DNA from: Actinomycetota bacterium
GTDB lineage: Bacteria > Actinomycetota > Thermoleophilia > Gaiellales > Gaiellaceae
Length of the DNA: 64,000 bases
Reading direction: 5' to 3'
Assembly (NCBI GenBank): GCA_005884005.1
Contig: VAWI01000061.1
Location: 1-64,000, forward strand
Below are positions 57,800-64,000 of this stretch, one piece after another. The translations under genes and the position numbers were made by a program. Numbering within the stretch: position 1 is the first letter of the stretch; each line of letters begins with the position of its first letter. The notes beneath the pieces were generated by a model. The model ran no database searches. It saw nothing but the letters and a program-made list of their open reading frames with translations, and was not told the origin of the DNA.

Positions 57800-59410
57800 T
57801 TACTTCGCGCGCTGCCCGAGAGCCTGCTTCGCCGCCGGCTCCCCGTTCTCGGCCGGAGTCGCGGAGCCGTCGGTCGCATTCTTGGCGACGTCGACGGCCC
57901 GGCTCTCCCGGATCACCGTCACCTTGATCTGGCCCGGGTACTCGAGCTGATCCTCGATCTCGCGGGCGATCTCGTGCGAGAGGAGGACCGCCTGATCGTC
58001 GTCGACCTCCTTGGGCTTGACGATCACCCGGATCTCGCGGCCGGCCTGGAGCGCGTAGACCTTCTCGACCCCGCCGTGGTGGCCGGCCAGCTCCTCGAGA
58101 GCCTCCAGTCGCTTGATGTAGTGCTCGAGACTCTCGCCGCGGGCACCCGGACGGGAGGCCGAGACCGCGTCGGCAGCGATCAGCAGCACCGCCTCCACGG
58201 TCTGCGGTTGCACTTCGTAGTGGTGGGCCGCGATCGCGTGTACGACGGCGTCGCTCTCGCCGTAGCGCCGGGCGAACTGGGCGGAGATCGCGGCGTGAGA
58301 ACCTTCGATCTCGTGGGTCAGGGCTTTGCCGAGATCGTGCAACAGACCGGCTCGGCGAGCCGTCTTCACGCTCGCGTCGAGCTCCGCGGCCATGATTCCC
58401 GCGAGATGGACGACCTCGAGGGTGTGCTTGAGGACGTTTTGCCCGTAGCTCGTCCGGAAGCGGAGCCGGCCGAGGATCTTGACGAGCTCCTCGTGGAACG
58501 GGCCGCAGTTCGCCTCGAAGACGGCCTGCTCGCCAGCGTGGACGATGTGCTCCTCGATCTCCGCCTTCGACTGGTAGTACATCTCCTCGATCCTGGCGGG
58601 ATGGATGCGGCCGTCCTCGATCAGCTTCGCGAGGGTCAGCTTGGCGATCTCCCGGCGGATTCCGTCGAATGAGGAAAGCACGACAGCCTGCGGCGTGTCG
58701 TCGATGATGAAGTCAACTCCCGTCAGGTGCTCGAGCGTCCGGATGTTTCGGCCCTCGCGCCCGATGATCCGGCCCTTCATGTCGTCGGAGGGCAGCTCGA
58801 CGAGCGAGACCGTGGTTTCCGACGCGTGGTTCGCGGCAACGCGCTGGAGAGCGTCGGCGACGAGGTTGCGGGCGCGCCGCTTGGCTTCGGTCTGGGCCTC
58901 CTCTTCCATCTGGCGCACGCGACGCGCGAGCTCGTGCCGGATCAGCTCCTCCGAGCGGTTCAGGAGGTGAGCCTTCGCCTCGTTCGTCGTCATCCCAGAG
59001 ATTCGCTCGAGCTCCTTCAGCTCGCCATCCTTCGCCTCCTTCAGCTCCTCCTGAAGCTGCTTGGAGTGCGTTTCCCGATCCGAGACGCCCTGCTCGCGCC
59101 GCGTCAGCTCCGTCAGCTTGCGATCGATCTCGTCTTCCTTGGCGAGCACTCGCTCCTCGATCTTGATGATCTCTGAACGACGCTCGGAGACCTCCTGCTC
59201 GACCTCGGCCCGTAGCTTGACTGACTGCTCGCGAGCTTCGATCTGGGCTTCGCGGCGCATCGCCTCGGCTTCACGGCGCGCCTCCGTGAGAAGCAGCTGC
59301 CGTGTCCGGCGGGCCGCCGCAAGGCGGGAGCCGGTCAGCGCGTAGAGCGCGATGAAGGCAAGGGCCGCCCCCGCTCCAAGGCCGATCAGGATTCCGATGA
59401 CGACGAACAT
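57800..59410 (-). CDS. rny: ribonuclease Y
   Basis: RNase Y is a membrane-anchored endonuclease that initiates mRNA decay. The 536-residue protein has an N-terminal span (VVIGILIGLGAGAALAFIALYAL), a long coiled coil (about residues 35-200), a KH domain (DDMKGRIIGREGRNIRTLEHLTGVD) and an HD domain with LLHDLGKALTHEIEGSH and AHHYEV. ATG 59410 has AAGGAG 6-8 nt upstream and gives the normal length; the upstream in-frame ATG at 59443 is less likely. Confidence 0.95.
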   Translation of the reverse strand: MFVVIGILIGLGAGAALAFIALYALTGSRLAAARRTRQLLLTEARREAEAMRREAQIEAREQSVKLRAEVEQEVSERRSEIIKIEERVLAKEDEIDRKLTELTRREQGVSDRETHSKQLQEELKEAKDGELKELERISGMTTNEAKAHLLNRSEELIRHELARRVRQMEEEAQTEAKRRARNLVADALQRVAANHASETTVSLVELPSDDMKGRIIGREGRNIRTLEHLTGVDFIIDDTPQAVVLSSFDGIRREIAKLTLAKLIEDGRIHPARIEEMYYQSKAEIEEHIVHAGEQAVFEANCGPFHEELVKILGRLRFRTSYGQNVLKHTLEVVHLAGIMAAELDASVKTARRAGLLHDLGKALTHEIEGSHAAISAQFARRYGESDAVVHAIAAHHYEVQPQTVEAVLLIAADAVSASRPGARGESLEHYIKRLEALEELAGHHGGVEKVYALQAGREIRVIVKPKEVDDDQAVLLSHEIAREIEDQLEYPGQIKVTVIRESRAVDVAKNATDGSATPAENGEPAAKQALGQRAK

Positions 59411-59443
59411 GGGCGCTCCTTGCGGTGCGCCCACATCAGGCAT

Positions 59444-59604
59444 GCCTCGAATCGGGTGCCTCGAAGGGCCTCGGACAGGCCCAGCTGGCCGCTACTTCAA
59501 CGCTGGTGCGGCCTCCAGGGAGCTTGTTCGATCAGGAGCTTGTTCAAGTGTCGATACCGATTGCGAAACAGTCAGATGCAGGCAAATTATCGTTGTTGTA
59601 ATTT
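59444..59604. other. recX-rny spacer with direct repeat
   Basis: The spacer is AT-richer than its surroundings at 59580-59604. It has the decamer GAGCTTGTTC twice (59520-59529 and 59536-59545), 16 bp apart, upstream of rny. Several weak -10-like boxes exist on the reverse strand. No gene, hairpin terminator or LexA palindrome was found. Confidence 0.35.
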
Positions 59605-60204
59605 CTATCCTAGCTCCAGCCGCTCGTCCTTGGCAACGGACGCCAGTGCGGCTTCGATCGAATCGGCCGCGAAGCCCCGTCCTGCGAGCCAGCGAGCCGT
59701 TTTCGCGGTCGCGCCCCGGCGGGCCGCGAGGCGCACCGCCCGGTCGCGCTCGGGCTCGAGCCCGGCGAGTGCGGAAGCGGACCACTCCGGGCCGATCCCA
59801 TCGCGCTCGAGACTGAAGGCGATCGCAGCGTCGCCGAGACCTCGCTGGGCGAGGGCGGCGGCGCGAGCGCACGCAAAGCGCTCGTCGTCGAGCGCTCCGT
59901 GTTGCCGCAGCGTCGCGACCGCCTCCTCACGCTCGGGCTCGCCGACTCCCTTCCGCTCGAGGACGTCTCGCACCGCCTGCTCAGAGCGGTCGCGGCGTGC
60001 AAGTGCCCTGGCGCCGACCGCGAGCGCCTCGCGGCGGCGCAGCTCAGCGCGGAGCGTCCTCAAGCGCTCTCGGTCGAGCTCGAGACCGACCGAGAGCCCG
60101 GTGCGCGCCGCTACCTCGGCGGGGACGGTGCGCCAGCGCTCGCCGTCGAGCTCAACGAGCACGCGCCCCGGCCGCGCGGGCCGAAGCGCCGTCACTCTCG
60201 GCAT
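59605..60204 (-). CDS. recX: regulatory protein RecX
   Basis: RecX binds RecA filaments and limits their activity. The 199-residue protein is built of Arg/Glu-rich three-helix repeats with the family pattern: [40 protein letters not shown] and the C-terminal [19 protein letters not shown]. Its start lies 53 nt inside the recA 3' end, so the two are co-transcribed and probably coupled. Confidence 0.9.
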   Translation of the reverse strand: MPRVTALRPARPGRVLVELDGERWRTVPAEVAARTGLSVGLELDRERLRTLRAELRRREALAVGARALARRDRSEQAVRDVLERKGVGEPEREEAVATLRQHGALDDERFACARAAALAQRGLGDAAIAFSLERDGIGPEWSASALAGLEPERDRAVRLAARRGATAKTARWLAGRGFAADSIEAALASVAKDERLELG

Positions 60205-61267
60205 CGGCTGGAGCCTCCTCCTTAGCCGCCTTCTCTTCGGCGGGCGCCTCGACCGCGGTCGGAAGCAGCCGTGCGGAGACCACCTGATCGGGTCCGGCGT
60301 CGGTCTGGATCTTCGCCAGGATCTGCTGAGTTACATCCGGGTGTTCTCGCAGGAAGGCGGTCGCATTCTGCCGGCCCTGGCCGAGCCGCTCGTCGCCGAA
60401 GCTAAAGTACGAGCCCGATTTCGTGACGACCTTCCGGTCGAGCCCCGAGTCGAGCACGGTGCCCTCCCAGGAGATTCCCGAGCCGTAGATGATGTCGAAC
60501 TCGGCCTGCTTGAACGGCGGCGCGACCTTGTTCTTGACCACCTTGACCCGGACGCGGTTGCCGTAGGCCTCGACGCCTTCCTTGAGCGTCTCGATCCGTC
60601 GGATGTCGAGACGGACGGACGAGTAGAACTTCAGCGCCCGCCCACCAGGGGTTGTCTCCGGGTTGCCGAACATGACGCCGATCTTCTCGCGCAGCTGGTT
60701 CGTGAAGATGCAGATCGTGTCAGTGCGATTGAGGGTGCCGGCGAGCTTCCGCAGCGCCTGAGACATCAGCCGCGCCTGCAGGCCGACGTGGCTGTCCCCC
60801 ATCTCGCCCTCGATCTCGGCCTTCGGCGTCAACGCCGCCACGGAATCGACCGCGACCACGTCGAGGGCGCCGGAGCGGATCAGGAGCTCGGTGATCTCGA
60901 GCGCTTGCTCGCCCGTGTCCGGCTGGGAGACGAGCAGGTCGTCGATGTTGACGCCGATGTGGCGCGCATATTGGGGGTCCATCGAGTGCTCGGCGTCGAT
61001 GAACGCGCAGATGCCGCCGCGCCGCTGCGCCTCCGCGATCACGTGATAGACGAGCGTCGTCTTGCCCGAGGACTCCGGGCCGAAGATCTCGACGATCCGC
61101 CCGCGGGGCAGGCCGCCGATTCCCAGCGCGAGGTCGAGCGCGAGCGACCCGGTCGAGACGGCGCCGACCGAGACCGCCGCGGCATCGTTCATCTTCATCA
61201 CGGCGCCCTTGCCGAAAGCACGCTCGATCTGCCCGAGGGCGGTATCCAGTGCTTGCTCGCGATCCAC
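60152..61267 (-). CDS. recA: recombinase RecA
   Basis: RecA forms filaments on ssDNA, drives strand exchange and co-activates LexA cleavage. The 371-residue protein has [15 protein letters not shown] (Walker A), [20 protein letters not shown] (Walker B), [27 protein letters not shown] and the acidic, Ala-rich C-terminal tail. GTG 61267 has GAAGGGAG at Shine-Dalgarno distance. I found no LexA box (GAAC-N4-GTTC) in the 2 nt separating it from thpR, so regulation would come from further upstream. Confidence 0.97.
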   Translation of the reverse strand: MDREQALDTALGQIERAFGKGAVMKMNDAAAVSVGAVSTGSLALDLALGIGGLPRGRIVEIFGPESSGKTTLVYHVIAEAQRRGGICAFIDAEHSMDPQYARHIGVNIDDLLVSQPDTGEQALEITELLIRSGALDVVAVDSVAALTPKAEIEGEMGDSHVGLQARLMSQALRKLAGTLNRTDTICIFTNQLREKIGVMFGNPETTPGGRALKFYSSVRLDIRRIETLKEGVEAYGNRVRVKVVKNKVAPPFKQAEFDIIYGSGISWEGTVLDSGLDRKVVTKSGSYFSFGDERLGQGRQNATAFLREHPDVTQQILAKIQTDAGPDQVVSARLLPTAVEAPAEEKAAKEEAPADAESDGASARAAGARAR

Positions 61268-61269
61268 CT

Positions 61270-61833
61270 CTAGCTCCCTTCTAGCGCAACCGATTGCAGG
61301 ACTTCGTACTGCGCCCCCGACGGCCGCAGAACGGACATATAAACAGCTGCTTCGGACGTCATGAACGGTCCCAGCTCCGGCAGCAACGGCTGGAGCCGTG
61401 GCCGTTCGCGAAAACGGATGACGGTGAGGTGCGGCAGCCAGGCGCGGCGCTCCCGCACGTAGACGCCGAGCCGCTCCAGGCGCTCATGGAGATCGACCGC
61501 CAGGCTCGCTGCGCGACCGTCCTCGTCGTCGAGCACGAGCATGCCGACGCTCCGTGTCTCGCGGTAGCCCTTGACAGTGAGCATCGCCGGTTCGGCGGCG
61601 CTGCACGCTGACCGCAGCTCGGCGGCGATCGCCTCGAGCTCGTCCACGGGCCGACTGCCGAGGAAAGCAAGCGTGACATGGATCTGCTCGCGGCCGAGCA
61701 CGCGGACGCGGCCGGTCTTGCCGAACTCCTCGGCTTGCCAACGCGACAGCTCCTCGACGGCGTCGACGGGAAGGCGCAGGGCACAGAACAGACGCAGGCG
61801 TTCACGGTCGTCGACGCTAGCAGGCCGTTTCAC
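61270..61833 (-). CDS. thpR: RNA 2',3'-cyclic phosphodiesterase (2'-5' RNA ligase family)
   Basis: ThpR opens 2',3'-cyclic phosphates and can reversibly join RNA ends. The 188-residue protein carries both HxTx motifs, HVTLAFLG and PHLTVIRF, of the 2H phosphoesterase fold. GTG 61833 overlaps the cinA stop (GTGA). It lies between cinA and recA. Confidence 0.92.
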   Translation of the reverse strand: MKRPASVDDRERLRLFCALRLPVDAVEELSRWQAEEFGKTGRVRVLGREQIHVTLAFLGSRPVDELEAIAAELRSACSAAEPAMLTVKGYRETRSVGMLVLDDEDGRAASLAVDLHERLERLGVYVRERRAWLPHLTVIRFRERPRLQPLLPELGPFMTSEAAVYMSVLRPSGAQYEVLQSVALEGS

Positions 61834-63164
61834 ACGGAACCGTCGTGACTCTGTGACAGAAGCCGCCGCACCAGATGAAGCGCCGCCACGGCGGCCCTCG
61901 CCCGTACCGTCTCTCGGCCGGCCGGCATGCTGAAGTCCGAGGCGAGCTCCCCGCCCGGCCCCGCCGCATGGAGGTAGACGAGGCCAACCGGCTTCTCGGG
62001 GGTGCCGCCGCCGGGACCCGCCAAGCCGGTGTCCGAAACGCCGACGTCCGTGTCGAGCCGCTCGCGCACCCCTGCTGCCATGGCGGCGGCGGTCTCCGCC
62101 GAGACGGCGCCATGCGCCGCAAGCACGTCCGTGGGGACGCCGAGCTCGCGCGTCTTCACGTCGTCCGCATACGCGACCACACAGCCTCGAAACACGTCGC
62201 TGGAACCCGGCACCGTGGTCAGCCGCGCCGCAACGAGACCGCCCGTACAGGACTCCGCCGTCGCGAGGGTCAGTCCGCGCTCGCGGCAAAGCTCGAGGAC
62301 GATCTCCGCGATCGTCCGCTCGTCCTCCGAGAACAAGAACTCACCGAGGCGCTTGCGCAAGGCCGCCACGATCGAATCCGCTCGCGGCCCGCCCGCCTCT
62401 CTGACAACGAGATCGACGTGGATCTCGAACTCGCGCGCGCACACGGTCGCCTCCACCCCGTCGCCGTCACCGCCGGCTTCCTCGAGCGCCCGCGCGACGG
62501 CGGACTCGCTCACGCCGTAGAAGCGAAGCGCCCGCCGCGCCGGCTGGTGAGCGCGTGCGAGAAGCCGGCGGAGGACGTCGCTAGCGAGTGCCTTCGCCCA
62601 GAGCCGCCTCAGCTCCGACGGGGGGCCCGGCAGGACGACGAAGGTCGCACCCGAGCTCTGGATCGCGAAGCCCGGCGCAGTCCCGGCAAGGCCGAGCGAG
62701 TGGGCACCCTCGGGCAGCGAGGCCTGCTTGCGCACCCCTGGCGCAAAGTCCGCATAAGGCCGCCCGAGCCGTTCGGCGTGGCCCCGCGAGACGCTCTCGA
62801 TCTCTCCCTCGAGCGTCGGGTCGGCGACCAGGTCCCGGCCGAGCACCCGTGCCAGCGTCTCGACCGTGCGGTCGTCGTGCGTCGGCCCGAGCCCTCCTGA
62901 GACGACGCAGAGATCCGCGTCGATGCCCAGGCGGAGTGCCGCCTCGAGCTCCTCAGGCGCGTCGCCGACGATGACGATCCGGGCGGGATCGAGGCCGCGC
63001 GAGAGGAGCTCGCGCGCGAGAAAGGGACCGTTCAGGTCACGCCGGTCGCCGCGAACGAGCTCGCTGCCGGTGACGACGACGACCGCGCGCGGAGGGCTTG
63101 GCGGAACGTCGCTCGTCGTCGGGGTGCGATTCTCGTTCGGAGGCAAGGACGCAGGGAGCGTCAA
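61830..63164 (-). CDS. cinA: CinA family protein (competence/damage-inducible; nicotinamide-nucleotide amidohydrolase)
   Basis: The protein combines an N-terminal MoaB/MogA-like COG1058 domain (VVVVTGSELVRGDRRD, VSGGLGPTHDDRTVE, PGFAIQS) and a C-terminal CinA amidohydrolase domain (LATAESCTGGLVAARLTTVPGSSDVFRG). Together they recycle NMN/ADP-ribose by-products. The segment before VVVVTG has no ATG or GTG. TTG 63164, 6 nt after TAGTCT (63171-63176), gives 444 aa and fits the leaderless pattern. That start lies inside the conserved 84-nt motif. Confidence 0.9.
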   Translation of the reverse strand: MTLPASLPPNENRTPTTSDVPPSPPRAVVVVTGSELVRGDRRDLNGPFLARELLSRGLDPARIVIVGDAPEELEAALRLGIDADLCVVSGGLGPTHDDRTVETLARVLGRDLVADPTLEGEIESVSRGHAERLGRPYADFAPGVRKQASLPEGAHSLGLAGTAPGFAIQSSGATFVVLPGPPSELRRLWAKALASDVLRRLLARAHQPARRALRFYGVSESAVARALEEAGGDGDGVEATVCAREFEIHVDLVVREAGGPRADSIVAALRKRLGEFLFSEDERTIAEIVLELCRERGLTLATAESCTGGLVAARLTTVPGSSDVFRGCVVAYADDVKTRELGVPTDVLAAHGAVSAETAAAMAAGVRERLDTDVGVSDTGLAGPGGGTPEKPVGLVYLHAAGPGGELASDFSMPAGRETVRARAAVAALHLVRRLLSQSHDGSV

Positions 63165-63195
63165 TAGCAAAGACTATTGGCGCGACTGAGGACGC
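63112..63195 (-). ncRNA. conserved 84-nt motif, copy 2, at the cinA start
   Basis: On the reverse strand GCGTCCTCAGTCGCGCC, a hairpin CAATAG-TCTTTG-CTATTG, CTCCCTGCGTCCTTGCC and ATCGCACCCCG follow in the same order and spacing as at 12774-12858. The cinA -10 and TTG start lie within it, so it may act as DNA or as part of an upstream transcript. Confidence 0.45.
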
Positions 63196-63264
63196 AGTAT
63201 CCGGGCGAGAAGCGCGGCCCGACGGCACAGACTACGTTTCGCCGAGCCCTCCAGGAGCCCGGCG

Positions 63265-64000
63265 TCAAGTCGCGGGCGGCGCCTTCGTGATCGACTTCGG
63301 CGTCACGAGGAGCTGCTCGGGCTTGCCCTTGGCGGCACCCGGGATCGGCACGATCCGTCCGTTCAGCTTTGCGACGAGATTCTGCGGCTTGTTCGCGTTG
63401 AACCAGATTCGACGATAGAGGTTCGGGCGTCTCGTGAAGGCGAGTTCGTGACCCTGCGTGAGGGTCCCGGAGAATCGCTGGTCGCCGCCGGCGCGAACGA
63501 GCAGCCAGGAATCGCCGTTGGTGGCGGTCAGAACGAGCCGAGCCGGCGGCGCCGCCGGCTTGTGGTGCCGTTTCTTGGCGATGGAGGGGCCGGTCGAGTT
63601 GATCCCCTGAACCTGCGGATTGCCGCTCGAGCCCCACTTCCAGGCGCCGATGACGAGCGCGAAGACAACCGCGATCGCGCCGAGGACGAGCAAGACGGCG
63701 CGAGTCTGGAAACGGGGAGCGAGCGTCGGGGGCCGGCGCTGGTAGTCGCGCGGCCGCAACGGGACATCCTCCTCGCCGGTGACGAAGCGCGAGTTGTACT
63801 CGTCGAGGTAGAGCTGGCCTTCCAGCCCCAGCGCGTCCGCGTAGTTGCGCAGAAAGCCCTTGACGTACGTCGGCGCCGGCAGCACGTCGAACTCCTCGTC
63901 CTCGAGGGCCTTCAGGTACTTGGCGCGGATCTTCGTCTGCTGCTCGAGCTCGGTGAAGTCGAGCTGCTGGCGCAGGCGTGCTTCGCGGAGGCTATTGCCG
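63265..64000 (-). CDS. rodZ: RodZ-like HTH membrane protein, 5' end cut by window edge
   Basis: RodZ links the MreB cytoskeleton to the membrane. The visible 245 codons contain most of the N-terminal HTH_25 domain (NSLREARLRQQLDFTELEQQTKIRAKYLKALEDEEF, given as a region ending near 63888), then PTYVKGFLRNYADALGL, a basic linker, one span (VLLVLGAIAVVFALVIGAW) and a C-terminal DUF4115 beta domain (TATNGDSWLLVRAGGDQRF). The order rodZ-cinA-recA is common in Gram-positives. The start codon lies outside the window. Confidence 0.85.
   Translation of the reverse strand, partial: GNSLREARLRQQLDFTELEQQTKIRAKYLKALEDEEFDVLPAPTYVKGFLRNYADALGLEGQLYLDEYNSRFVTGEEDVPLRPRDYQRRPPTLAPRFQTRAVLLVLGAIAVVFALVIGAWKWGSSGNPQVQGINSTGPSIAKKRHHKPAAPPARLVLTATNGDSWLLVRAGGDQRFSGTLTQGHELAFTRRPNLYRRIWFNANKPQNLVAKLNGRIVPIPGAAKGKPEQLLVTPKSITKAPPAT

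Noticed and set aside
59520-59545. LexA/SOS operator upstream of rny or recX
   Set aside because: GAGCTTGTTC is a direct repeat, not the GAAC-N4-GTTC palindrome expected for actinobacterial LexA.

Overview
The window is high-GC chromosomal DNA from an actinobacterium. The gene content (SepF, YggT and DivIVA in a row; a GarA-type FHA protein next to an FtsR-type MerR regulator; MurT and GatD; MurA with Asp in place of the catalytic Cys; a single-motif RsiG-like protein) suggests a deep-branching lineage such as Thermoleophilia/Gaiellales. That placement is inference from gene content. It is almost entirely housekeeping DNA: no prophage, CRISPR array, integrase or insertion sequence was seen.

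Layout. 1-2.9 kb: the end of a hypothetical gene, an EEP-family phosphatase/nuclease, a class V aminotransferase and an HD protein. 2.9-14.99 kb: murA, an array of tandem terminators, a secreted subtilase, a degenerate HisB paralogue, ridA, a DHH-CBS-nucleotidyltransferase fusion, and the cell-division-linked block pgeF-yggS-sepF-yggT-divIVA-DUF167-DksA-like-lspA-rluD. 14.96-26.4 kb: a diguanylate cyclase, then rpsB-tsf-pyrH-frr-uppS-cdsA-dxr-rseP-ispG-proS, covering translation, prenyl-lipid and phospholipid precursors. 26.4-33.5 kb: tRNA-Pro(GGG), hutF, pgsA, a sugar nucleotidyltransferase/pseudo-phosphomutase fusion, then an RsiG-like c-di-GMP-motif protein, garA, ftsR and apt. 33.5-40.9 kb: small membrane proteins, a candidate sRNA, uppP, two sigma-70 genes around a PHP phosphatase, a glutamine amidotransferase and a DNA-binding-repeat protein. 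41-48.4 kb: a large GGDEF/HD-GYP protein, then murT and gatD split by a second subtilase. 48.4-64 kb: Nudix, dut, hflX, the succinylase lysine/DAP genes dapE-dapC-dapD-dapF, miaA, a flippase-like protein, miaB, rny, recX, recA, thpR, cinA and the 5' part of rodZ.

How the genes relate. Peptidoglycan supply is spread over the window: DAP synthesis, MurA, undecaprenyl phosphate synthesis and recycling, and lipid II amidation. Cyclic-di-GMP is a second theme, with two GGDEF proteins, one also carrying HD-GYP, and one RsiG-like candidate receptor. Many genes appear to be leaderless: a TANNNT-type -10 box lies 6-10 nt before the start codon. I used this to choose many starts, and several divergent pairs share one symmetric -10.

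Most unusual features. (1) A dispersed repeat of two hairpins, the first an intrinsic terminator, is flanked by or tandemly repeated with the host gene's own sequence at a nearly constant period of 102-109 bp at four loci. (2) A rod-like RNA between tsf and pyrH pairs the pyrH Shine-Dalgarno sequence. (3) An 84-85-nt motif with a compensatorily changing hairpin occurs upstream of the DUF167 gene and at the cinA start. (4) Several enzymes have lost catalytic residues (HisB-like, DapF with Ser/Ser, phosphomutase domain).
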